The position numbers and the translations under genes were made by a program. DNA of 6,703 nucleotides from CAZUZD01 sp964624465 (GTDB lineage: Bacteria > Planctomycetota > Planctomycetia > Isosphaerales > Isosphaeraceae): positions 1-6,703 of the forward strand of contig CAZUZD010000327.1 in the NCBI GenBank assembly GCA_964624465.1. Reading direction: 5' to 3'. Under the pieces are notes generated by a model. That model was not told the origin of the DNA. It saw only the letters and a program-made list of their open reading frames with translations, and searched no databases. Shown piece after piece: positions 1 to 6,231 of this stretch. Each line of letters opens with the position of its first letter. Within the stretch, counting starts at the first letter, position 1.

Positions 1-1141
1 GCCGCGGGGGGCCCCCCGCGCCCCCCATGCCGCCGGAACCGCCGATTCCCCCAGCGCCGCCGTCGACCCCCAGACCCTGGTTCCCCGCCATGGTCACGCC
101 CTGGAGCACCAGTCGGCCACTGGCCTGGAGGATCGCGCCGCCCACACCAACGCCGCCGGCGCCACCGGCCATCCCCGGACCACCCGGACCACCGGTCCCA
201 CCGGTGCCGGCCGGCGACAGGCCCTGCGTCCCGGTGAACCCGTTCGATCCGTTGCTGCCGGCGCCACCCTTGCCCCCCTCGGCGATGTTGTCGCTGAAGT
301 CGGAGTCGGTCACGCGGACCGTCGCGAGGCCGGAGACCAGCAGTGCGCCGCCAAACCCATCGCCGCCGGCCTGCCCGGCCCCGCCGTCGGCCCCCCGGGC
401 GGTGTTCTGGGAGAAGCCCGACCGATCGATCGTGACGGACCCGCCCATCGCCCCCAGCGCGCCGCCCTGGGGCGAGGAGTTCCGGCTGAAGGCCGAGGCG
501 GTGATCGTCAGCGTGGTCTCGGGCGCGTTGTAGATGGCCCCCGCCGTCGAGAACCCGGTGTTCGCGGTGAAGGTCGTACGGGTGATCCGGGCGGTCCCGT
601 TGTTGTAAATGGCCCCGCCAAACAACGCCTGGCTCGCGGTGACCGAGGAGTTGGTCATCTCGAGGGTGCCCTGATTCAGGATCGCACCGCCGACGGCGCC
701 GCTGCCGTTGGCCAGGTGGAGCCCATCGAGCTTGAGGCTGGCATTGGCCGCCACGAAGAAGATCGAGCTCGCGTTCTGACCGGAGAGGGTGAGCAGCGGG
801 TTGCCGGTCACGTCCAGATCGTCGCTGATCGGCGGGAGCGCGGAGGCCAGCGCGATCGTCGCCGGATACTCGTTGCGGTAGCTGAACCCGCCCACCGTGG
901 TGAAGCTGATACCGCCCACGGTCACGTCGAACGTGATGCTGTCGCGCCCCGGGTTCTGGTTGGCCTGCGTGATCGCCCAGCGGAGCGAGCCCGGGTTCGC
1001 GTTGTCCAGGGCGTTCAGGACCACGTAGGAGGCCGGCGTGACGCGGTCCTCGAGCGTCTCGATGGCGAGCCTGGTGCGGCGCCGGCGGTCGGTCGTGGTC
1101 GAGCGGCGAGGGGATCGGCCGAGTCGCGTGCGGTCGAGCAT
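1..1141 (-). CDS. Glycine-rich Pmp-like beta-helix surface protein (N-terminal part, runs off left edge)
   Basis: This frame is open for 380 codons from an ATG at 1141 to the window edge, so the C-terminus is missing. A basic, Arg-rich N-terminus (about residues 1-25) leads into IETLEDRVTP (27-36), matching the ExLEDRxxP motif near the N-terminus of many planctomycete extracellular proteins. GSLRWAITQAN (51-61) and DSITFDV (67-73) resemble the opening of 'choice-of-anchor Q' or right-handed parallel beta-helix proteins. From about residue 150, GGA[I/L] motifs (151-154, 175-178, 226-229, 264-267, 334-337; AGAI at 200-203) alternate with FxxN motifs (FTAN 191, FSRN 218, FSQN 243, FSDN 282), as in chlamydial polymorphic membrane protein repeats. 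Later repeats carry long Gly-rich loops (about 249-263, 289-333, 361-378). The likely role is a secreted or cell-surface structural or adhesive protein; the ligand is unknown. The start is supported by GGAG nine bases upstream. The repeat assignment rests on visible motifs, not a profile search. Confidence 0.85.
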   Translation of the reverse strand, partial: MLDRTRLGRSPRRSTTTDRRRRTRLAIETLEDRVTPASYVVLNALDNANPGSLRWAITQANQNPGRDSITFDVTVGGISFTTVGGFSYRNEYPATIALASALPPISDDLDVTGNPLLTLSGQNASSIFFVAANASLKLDGLHLANGSGAVGGAILNQGTLEMTNSSVTASQALFGGAIYNNGTARITRTTFTANTGFSTAGAIYNAPETTLTITASAFSRNSSPQGGALGAMGGSVTIDRSGFSQNTARGADGGAGQAGGDGFGGALLVSGLATVRVTDSDFSDNIAEGGKGGAGSNGSNGFTGTQGLSPAGTGGTGGPGGPGMAGGAGGVGVGGAILQASGRLVLQGVTMAGNQGLGVDGGAGGIGGSGGMGGAGGPPR

Positions 1142-1150
1142 CTGGGGGGG

Positions 1151-1154
1151 CTCC
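1151..1154 (-). promoter_or_regulatory. Shine-Dalgarno GGAG of the surface-protein gene
   Basis: Read on the minus strand, GGAG lies nine bases before the ATG at 1141, separated by CCCCCCCAG. It supports that ATG over an in-frame TTG at 1159, which would place this purine run inside the coding region. Confidence 0.5.
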
Positions 1155-1190
1155 GGCAAGGTGGCGAGTCGATGAACCGGCTCGACCGGG

Positions 1191-1220
1191 TCGGTCCCGC
1201 GCGCAGGCGGACGGGACCGA
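1191..1220. repeat. 9-bp perfect inverted repeat upstream of the surface-protein gene
   Basis: TCGGTCCCG (1191-1199) and CGGGACCGA (1212-1220) are exact inverted copies around a 12-base loop. They lie 50-79 bases upstream of the surface-protein ATG. The sequence CGGGTCGGT also occurs directly on both sides (1187-1195 and 1222-1230). No T-run follows on either strand, so this is not a standard intrinsic terminator. It could be an operator or an mRNA leader hairpin; in such GC-rich DNA chance is also possible. Confidence 0.4.
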
Positions 1221-1320
1221 GCGGGTCGGTGGGTGATCGGTGGCGCCCGACTCGGCATCGAGAGGCGAACCGTACCCTCAGTCGTCAGTGCGCAGTCGGC
1301 GCGCACCGCCCCTCACCACC

Positions 1321-1365
1321 CCGGCCGATTTTCCGGGATTCCCGATTTTTGGCCGGATTCCGGCC
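1321..1365. other. Nested hairpins with T/A tracts in the kinase/surface-protein intergenic region
   Basis: Between the kinase stop and the surface-protein start there is an inner hairpin CGGG-ATT-CCCG (1334-1344). It is flanked by TTTT (1329-1332) and ATTTTT (1345-1350). An outer stem CCGGCC (1321-1326) pairs with GGCCGG (1351-1356), and a second palindrome GGCCGGATTCCGGCC occupies 1351-1365. The T-tract follows the inner hairpin on the plus strand, opposite to the flanking genes, so it does not fit a classical terminator for the kinase transcript. The stems could still act in RNA processing or stabilise the kinase mRNA 3' end. The rest of 1142-1430 shows no gene. Confidence 0.3.
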
Positions 1366-1430
1366 CCACCGGGCCGGGGGCTCGCGGGAGCCGACCCGGC
1401 CGGAAGCGCCGCGACGGCGGGACGGACCCG

Positions 1431-3818
1431 TCAGGGCGTCTTCTCGACCTCGGCCCAGAACTCCGCGGCGGGCTTGCCGTTGATCTCCCGCAGCGCCGGG
1501 AACGACCGGAGGAAGTCGGCGCGCCCGGGCCGGTCATCGAGCCCGATCGACTCCAGGGGCATCCCCCGCAGCGGGCTCAGGTCCTCGACCTTCGTCCCGC
1601 GCAGATCCACCCGGGTCAGGCGCAGCGACCGGAGGGGGGAAAGATCGCGGATCGGCACGCCTTCCATGCACAGCCACTCCAGTTCGGAGAGGGTGGCGAT
1701 CACGGTCAGCTCCGGGTCGGAAAGCGGCAGATGGCCGAGATTCAGGTAGGTGAGCGGCATCCCCTCGAGTGGGCCGATCTCCCGGATCGCCCTCGATCCG
1801 TAGAGGTCGAGCGCCTTCAGGGCCATCCCGCGAAGCGGTTCGAGGCTCGACACCCGCGACCCCTGGAGGCCGATCGCCACGAGCGGCATGCCCGCCAGCG
1901 GGGACAGGTCCGCCACCCCCGAATCCGGCAGCATCAGCCGCCCGAGCGGCAGCCCCCGGAGCGGCGTCAGGTCGACGCCCGGCTGGTGGACCAGGGCCAG
2001 ATCCGTCAGGGGCAGGCGGCGGAGCGGCGCCAGGTCGATCGCCTTGCCGGAGCCTCCAGGAGGCCGCTGGAGGCCGACGTCCCGGAGCTTCGCCAGGGCG
2101 ACCAGCGGGGTGACGTCGGTCACGGCCGGAGAATTGAGCCTCACCTGATGAATGAAGCCATCGTGCTGCCACCACTGGAGCTTGCCGTCGAAGCCGGGGT
2201 TGCGCTCCTGCAGACGCTGGACCACGGCGGCCACCTGCGCCTCGGGCGGGAGCCCGGCCACGAGCTGCTCCCAGCCCATCGGCCCGCCGGGCTCGCCGGC
2301 CGGCGCAGCCTCCCGGCTGATGCGGACGAGCTGCCGCCCCTTGCGGCTGACGGTGACGAGCTCCTGCCGGAGGACCTTGCCGTCGCGGCTGGTGTTGAGC
2401 TGGTAGGCGCCCGGCTTGAGGCGGATCTCCTGCGTGCCGACGCCGATGATCACCACGTCGGTCCCCTCCAGCGTCACGCGGGCGGCCGGGTCGTCGACCT
2501 CGACCACCAGGGTGCCGTCGGGCTGGAGCAGCCGGATCACGGTGCCGTCGAGGTCGGTGAGGCCCGCCGACTCGGCGGCCCCCAGGGCGAACGCCAGCAG
2601 GAGGCAGGCGGCCGCCGCGACCCCCGCGCGTGGGCCGAACCACGGCCGGCGCTCCCGTCGGAGGGTCGCGGATCGGGTCGACCCGGCATCGACCGGTGCG
2701 CCGAGCCGGCCGAGCTGGGCGGCCAGCTCCGCCGCGACCTCGGCGGCGGACTGGGGCCGGTCGGCCGGCGCCCGCGCGTGCAGCCGTGCGACCAGGTCCG
2801 CGAGCGTCCCGGAGAGGTCGGGCCGACGCTCGCGGAGCGGCCGGGGGGGCTCGTCGCAGACCCGGCGGATGACCCCGATGACGGTGTCCCCCTCGAAGGG
2901 GGGCCGGCCCGTCGCCATCGCGTAGAGCACGCTGCCGAGGCTGAACAGGTCGCTCCGGGCGTCGACCGGCTGGCCGCTGGCCTGCTCGGGCGACATGTAG
3001 GCCGGGGTGCCCGCGATCAGGCCCGCCTGCGTGCTGTTCGGGTCGTCGAGCGCCCGGGCGACGCCGAAGTCGGAGATCTGGACCCGCTCGCCGCGGCCCT
3101 CGATCAGGATGTTGGCCGGCTTGAGGTCGCGATGCACCAGCCCCCGGGCGTGCACCGCGGCCAGGCCCGACGCGATCTGGGCCCCGAGCCGGAGGATGGC
3201 CTCGACCGGCAGCGGACCCCCCTGCCGGATCCGCTCCTGGAGCGTGCGCCCGTCGATGTACGGCATCACGAGGTACGGCAGCCGGCCCGCGTCGTCGACC
3301 GCGTGGATGGCGATGACGTTCTCGTGGAGGACCGAGGCGGCCCGGCGAGCCTCGCGCAGGAACCGTCGCCGCGAGTCGGCGTTGGCCGCGACCTCCGGCG
3401 GGAGGAGCTTGACCGCGACCTCGCGCTGCAACCGCTCGTCGAAGGCCCGCAGCACGAGCCCCATCCCCCCCCGGGCGACGACCTCGAGCACCTCCATGTC
3501 GCCGAGCCGGCCCAGCGAATCCGCCCGCTGTGACGGTGCCAGGAGCCCCTCCGGGAGCACCTTCCCTCGCGGGGCATCCGGGGCCGGATCGGTCGACGGC
3601 AGGGCCGCGTCCAGAAGCGCGGCGACCCGGCCCGGATCCGAGATCGGACGCTCCAGGAACCGGCCCGCCCGATGGTGCGCGCCGATCATGCGGACGATGC
3701 CGGCCCGGAGCGCCTCGTCCCCCCGGCAGACCTGATCCAGGTACGCCTCACGCTCCTGGGGGGTCGCGAGGGCGAGTGCGGCGTGGAAGATCTCATCCCT
3801 GGCGGCCGGTTCGGTCAT
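1431..3818 (-). CDS. Transmembrane Ser/Thr protein kinase with C-terminal leucine-rich repeats
   Basis: This is a 795-residue receptor-like eukaryotic-type (Hanks) kinase. Numbering is from the ATG at 3818. Residues 1 to about 62 match the helical leader seen before many planctomycete kinase domains (ERxAYLDQxCxGD, then AHxxAGxFLERP). The kinase domain spans about 105-372 and has all key residues: glycine loop ARGGMG (115-120), VAVK lysine 137, helix-C Glu156, HRDLKPAN with Asp231 and Asn236, DFG (250-252), SPE (276-278) and Asp290. A hydrophobic segment at about 398-415 should span the inner membrane. Residues about 422-505 form a beta-rich domain (PDGTLVVEVDDP, then LKPGAY), PEGA-like in appearance. 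Residues about 565-780 hold irregular leucine-rich repeats of 21-23 residues with DLSPLRGMPL-type cores, predicted outside the cytoplasm. An in-frame GTG at 3836 would add six residues. I prefer the ATG, which has GGAACGAG upstream. The sigma-factor gene lies 255 bases upstream on the same strand. Kinase activity is expected; substrate and ligand are unknown. Confidence 0.93.
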   Translation of the reverse strand: MTEPAARDEIFHAALALATPQEREAYLDQVCRGDEALRAGIVRMIGAHHRAGRFLERPISDPGRVAALLDAALPSTDPAPDAPRGKVLPEGLLAPSQRADSLGRLGDMEVLEVVARGGMGLVLRAFDERLQREVAVKLLPPEVAANADSRRRFLREARRAASVLHENVIAIHAVDDAGRLPYLVMPYIDGRTLQERIRQGGPLPVEAILRLGAQIASGLAAVHARGLVHRDLKPANILIEGRGERVQISDFGVARALDDPNSTQAGLIAGTPAYMSPEQASGQPVDARSDLFSLGSVLYAMATGRPPFEGDTVIGVIRRVCDEPPRPLRERRPDLSGTLADLVARLHARAPADRPQSAAEVAAELAAQLGRLGAPVDAGSTRSATLRRERRPWFGPRAGVAAAACLLLAFALGAAESAGLTDLDGTVIRLLQPDGTLVVEVDDPAARVTLEGTDVVIIGVGTQEIRLKPGAYQLNTSRDGKVLRQELVTVSRKGRQLVRISREAAPAGEPGGPMGWEQLVAGLPPEAQVAAVVQRLQERNPGFDGKLQWWQHDGFIHQVRLNSPAVTDVTPLVALAKLRDVGLQRPPGGSGKAIDLAPLRRLPLTDLALVHQPGVDLTPLRGLPLGRLMLPDSGVADLSPLAGMPLVAIGLQGSRVSSLEPLRGMALKALDLYGSRAIREIGPLEGMPLTYLNLGHLPLSDPELTVIATLSELEWLCMEGVPIRDLSPLRSLRLTRVDLRGTKVEDLSPLRGMPLESIGLDDRPGRADFLRSFPALREINGKPAAEFWAEVEKTP

Positions 3819-3979
3819 GGCGGCGGCTCGTTCCACGGGTCGGGGTCGGCACGGAGCGAGTCACGACGGCGCCGCCGTCGCCAGGGCGCCACCGGACCCG
3901 GGACGACGGGTCGGCGGCCCACCGCGCGGTCGAGCACCATGATGCAGTGCACCACAGATGACCGCGCTCACGCAAATTG

Positions 3980-3985
3980 ATTATC
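3980..3985 (-). promoter_or_regulatory. Possible -10 element (GATAAT) upstream of the kinase gene
   Basis: The 255-base gap between the sigma-factor stop and the kinase start holds one AT-rich island (about 3972-3985). On the minus strand it contains GATAAT, about 160 bases before the kinase ATG. There is no recognisable -35 hexamer at 16-18 bases upstream, where the sequence is nearly pure G/C. It may be the core of a separate kinase promoter, or a site for an alternative sigma factor with a different -35. The rest of 3819-4073 shows no gene; it contains the short palindrome CTCGGCCGAG (4034-4043) just after the sigma-factor stop, without a T-run. Confidence 0.2.
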
Positions 3986-4073
3986 GGTGCCCGGCGGCCA
4001 GGCCCCCGGGTGCCGGCCCGCTCCGCTTGCCGGCTCGGCCGAGGCCCCTGGCCATCGGCCGGCGTCCAGCCCC

Positions 4074-4646
4074 TCAGTGGGCCGGTTCGTCCAGCCGGGA
4101 TTCCTGCAAGTCGTTGTAGAGCCAGGCCCTGGCGTAGCTCCACCAGCGCTCGGCGGTGGCGACGGAGATCCCCAGGGTTTCGGCGGCCTCGGCGGTGGTC
4201 AGGCCGGCGAAGAAGCGGAGCTGCACGAGGTCGGCCTTGGCCGGTTCGTCCTGCGCGAGCCGGGTCAGGGCGTCGTCCAGGTCGAGGACATCCTCGGGCG
4301 ACTCCCCGATCCGGTGGAACTCCTCGAGCGGCACCCGGGGACGGCGGCCCCCCCGCTTGTCCGCGCGCTTGCGGCGGGCCTCCTCCACCAGGATGTGCCG
4401 CATGGCCCGGGCCGCAGCCCCGAAGAAGTGGCCTCGCCCCTTCCAGCCGGGGCTGCCCCCGCCGACGAGCCGCAGATAGGCCTCATGGACCAGCGCGGTG
4501 GGCTCGAGCGTGGCCCCGGCCTTCTCCTGCGCGAGCCGATGGGCGGCGAGCCGCCGCAGCTCGTCGTACACGAGCGGCAGCAGGTCGTCGGCGGCGTGGC
4601 GGTCCCCGGCAACCGCGGCGTCGATCAGTTCTGTGACATCGGCCAT
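4074..4646 (-). CDS. ECF-family RNA polymerase sigma factor (planctomycete Sigma70_ECF type)
   Basis: The product is a 190-residue alternative sigma factor that would direct RNA polymerase to a specific promoter set. Region 2 covers about residues 15-95: LLPLVYDELRRLAA (22-35), then TALVHEAYLRL (50-60), and GHFFGAAARAMRHILVEEAR (72-91). This is the characteristic signature of the Sigma70_ECF/Sig-70_X6 families abundant in Planctomycetota. Region 4 covers about 122-180 with a helix-turn-helix at TTAEAAETLGISVATAERWW (150-169). The open frame extends to an ATG at 4826, but its first 60 residues are low-complexity and not family-like. MADVTELIDAAVAGD is the usual N-terminus and gives the usual family length. 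No strong Shine-Dalgarno is visible (only ACGGAT nearby). No anti-sigma factor is adjacent. The Ser/Thr kinase gene 255 bases downstream is the likely regulatory partner, by analogy with planctomycete ECF/kinase pairs. Confidence 0.93.
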   Translation of the reverse strand: MADVTELIDAAVAGDRHAADDLLPLVYDELRRLAAHRLAQEKAGATLEPTALVHEAYLRLVGGGSPGWKGRGHFFGAAARAMRHILVEEARRKRADKRGGRRPRVPLEEFHRIGESPEDVLDLDDALTRLAQDEPAKADLVQLRFFAGLTTAEAAETLGISVATAERWWSYARAWLYNDLQESRLDEPAH

Positions 4647-4730
4647 GGCGATCCGTCTGCCAGCAACCCAGGAACCCCGGCGATCCCCGTCATCGTCGGG
4701 AAGCCGTCCGCACGCGGCGATCCAGCAACC
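4647..4730. repeat. Short direct repeats immediately upstream of the sigma-factor gene
   Basis: GGCGATCC occurs three times on the plus strand (4647-4654, 4679-4686, 4716-4723), with starts 32 and 37 bases apart. CCAGCAACC occurs twice (4660-4668 and 4722-4730), 62 bases apart. The first GGCGATCC abuts the sigma-factor start codon. The set could be an operator or the residue of a small duplication. Copies are short and spacing is uneven, so chance in GC-rich DNA remains plausible. Confidence 0.25.
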
Positions 4731-4844
4731 AGTCAGGTGGCGAGGCGCCGGCCCCTTCCACCACTCCGCCCGCCTGGAACCGGCGTGGCGTGCCCACTTC
4801 AGGTGTTCCGTGACCTCGAACCGCATTCAGCCTTCATAACAGTA

Positions 4845-4853
4845 ATTCTAGCA
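4845..4853 (-). promoter_or_regulatory. Possible extended -10 promoter element of the sigma-factor gene
   Basis: On the minus strand, TGC followed by TAGAAT fits an extended -10 (TGnTAnnnT-like). It lies in an AT-rich patch (about 4835-4853) that stands out from its surroundings, roughly 200 bases before the sigma-factor ATG. No -35 hexamer is present 17 bases upstream (TCCCCG there). An ECF sigma factor that activates itself would use a different motif, which cannot be derived from one site. Confidence 0.2.
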
Positions 4854-5161
4854 AGCGAAGGCATCGGCGGGGAGAGGGGTTCGGATCGGAGTAGCCGGCC
4901 AGCTCGGGGTCATCGGGGTCGCCGTCAACGAACGTCCGCAGGTCCTGCGGGTTCAGCGGGGCGTCGACCCGGACCGGCTGGGGTGTTCCATGGCCTGGGG
5001 CGGGGGGCAGTCGTCGAGACGGCGTTCCGAAGCTGGGGTCACGAATCGCCAGAGTGGGTCGGCCGTCAGGCCGAGCGGGTCTGGTCCGCGTCGTCGCGGC
5101 TGACGTAGCATCGGATGCCGAATCGCTCAAGAGTCCGTCGTCGTCAGGACCCGGTGCACCG
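4854..5161. other. Divergent intergenic region with no supported gene
   Basis: This stretch separates the upstream sequence of the leftward sigma-factor gene from the rightward peptidase-like gene. The open frames crossing it (minus 4834-5235; plus extensions into the flanking genes) are compositionally biased, rich in Pro, Arg, Ser and Asp, and show no domain. The minus-strand frame also runs over the start of the peptidase gene. I find no tRNA, terminator or clear sigma-70 promoter. AGGA at 5146-5149 is the best ribosome-binding candidate for the rightward gene, 12 bases before its ATG. Confidence 0.5.
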
Positions 5162-6151
5162 ATGATGCAGCTCCTCCCGTCATTCCAGGCGATCCTGATC
5201 GTCTCGCTCTCCGGCTGGTCCGCGGCGGGCCCCATCCAGGACGGGCCCGCCGCCGAGGGGCGAGCCGAGGCCGTGCGCCGTCACGGCCTCGACGCGAGCC
5301 TCGCGCCCGAGTTGCGGGTCAAGTCGACCCCCGCGTCGGTCCTCAAGATGTTCGAGGCGCTCGGGGGCCCGGCCCCGACGCCGCACGTCCTGACGGATGC
5401 CGAGAAGGCGAAAGTCGCGGCGGCGTTCGCCGCCCTGCCCCCCTTGCATCGGCGGGTGCTGGCCGAGCGGCTCCGCAGCGTGAGCTTCCTCGACGGGATG
5501 CCCAACACGGCGCTCACCTCGCCGGTGAACCCCGACGAGCCCTACCGGCTGTTCGATCTGACGATCCGGGCCGCGATCCTGGACGAGACCGTGTCCGACT
5601 GGCTCACGCAGAAGGAGCGAGGTTGCTTCGACGCCGCCGGCTCGCCGCTCAGCGTGACCGTGGAGGCCGGCCACCTCGACGCCCTCATCTATGTGCTGCT
5701 CCACGAGGCGACGCATGTCGTCGACGCCAGCCTGGGGCTCACGCCCGCCGCGGAGCCCGGCGACCCGCCTGCGGCGGGGGCCACGCCCGCCACCGCGTTC
5801 ACCGAGGGCGTCTGGAGCGATCGACTGGTGCACGCCCCCCCCTACCGCGACCCGCGCCTCGACCGCCTCAGGTACCGGGCCGGCGGCCAGGTCGTCGCCA
5901 TCGATCAGGCCGAGGCGGTTTATCGGGCCCTGGGCCGGACCCCGTTCGTGTCGCTCTACGGGAGCAGCAACTGGCACGACGACCTGGCCGAGTACGTCAC
6001 GGTCTCCCACTTCACCGAGAAGCTCGGGCAACCATACCGGATCGTGATCCGCAACCAGGGCGAGGAGGTCTTCCGCTCCGAGCCCATGACGTCGGACCTC
6101 GTCCGCGGGCGGATCGGCCAGATGAAGCGGTTCTACGAGGTCGGGCCCTGA
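5162..6151 (+). CDS. Putative secreted zinc metallopeptidase-like protein (HEATH motif)
   Basis: The product has 329 residues and I do not recognise its family. The start is a double Met at 5162/5165, followed by a hydrophobic stretch (about residues 3-22: LLPSFQAILIVSLSGW). This resembles a Sec signal peptide cleaved near SAAG (20-23), though the n-region has no positive charge. AGGA at 5146-5149 is a plausible ribosome-binding site. The open frame extends upstream to 5054, but those 36 residues are low-complexity. LLHEATHVVD contains HExxH (His181, Glu182, His185), the zinc-binding and catalytic signature of many metallopeptidases. NWHDDLAEY later supplies acidic residues, with Glu277 a candidate third zinc ligand, as in gluzincins. 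The core (about 55-325) has no transmembrane segment, so it should act in the periplasm or outside the cell. It is transcribed away from the sigma-factor gene and converges on the DUF1501 remnant, with an 80-base gap. Peptidase activity is inferred from motifs only; the substrate is unknown. Confidence 0.85.
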   Translation: MMQLLPSFQAILIVSLSGWSAAGPIQDGPAAEGRAEAVRRHGLDASLAPELRVKSTPASVLKMFEALGGPAPTPHVLTDAEKAKVAAAFAALPPLHRRVLAERLRSVSFLDGMPNTALTSPVNPDEPYRLFDLTIRAAILDETVSDWLTQKERGCFDAAGSPLSVTVEAGHLDALIYVLLHEATHVVDASLGLTPAAEPGDPPAAGATPATAFTEGVWSDRLVHAPPYRDPRLDRLRYRAGGQVVAIDQAEAVYRALGRTPFVSLYGSSNWHDDLAEYVTVSHFTEKLGQPYRIVIRNQGEEVFRSEPMTSDLVRGRIGQMKRFYEVGP

Positions 6152-6231
6152 ACCGCGCGGCCGCGGGGTGAACCGGACACCGCCGAAACCCGGTCGGGGC
6201 CGGCGGACCGACGTCCCGGAACGCGGACCAC

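Noticed and set aside
27..533. Proline-rich plus-strand open frame
   Set aside because: It is the reverse complement of the GGxGG-encoding codons of the surface protein, which explains its PPxPP pattern.
716..1483. 255-codon plus-strand open frame crossing the surface-protein start and the kinase 3' end
   Set aside because: Its composition is low-complexity Arg/Gly/Pro with no recognisable domain. It overlaps two well-supported minus-strand genes.
1233..3533. 766-codon plus-strand open frame opposite the kinase gene
   Set aside because: It mirrors the kinase codons in GC-rich DNA, is rich in Arg, Pro, Gly and His, and has no domain. The minus strand carries an intact kinase with every catalytic motif. 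Similar antisense frames opposite bacterial kinases are common misannotations.
3934..3954. GCACCATGATGCAG on the plus strand resembling the start of the peptidase-like gene (GCACCGATGATGCAG at 5156-5170)
   Set aside because: The match is only about 14 bases with a one-base difference in spacing. The reading frame at 3939 ends after 13 residues, so chance is the simplest explanation.
4647..4826. 60-residue N-terminal extension of the sigma factor from the ATG at 4826
   Set aside because: A GAAGG lies near that ATG, but the extra residues do not resemble the family and would give 250 residues instead of the usual ~190. MADVTELIDAAVAGD is the expected N-terminus.
4834..5235. 133-codon minus-strand open frame in the divergent region
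   Set aside because: It overlaps the signal-peptide region of the peptidase-like gene, has no ribosome-binding site or domain, and has biased composition. A decayed gene cannot be fully excluded.
5180..6031. 283-codon minus-strand open frame opposite the peptidase-like gene
   Set aside because: It is a codon shadow of the plus-strand gene, without domain signatures.
6152..6231. Possible bidirectional terminator between the convergent genes
   Set aside because: Only a 5-bp stem (CGGTC 6191-6195 with GACCG 6206-6210) is visible and there is no T-run on either side.
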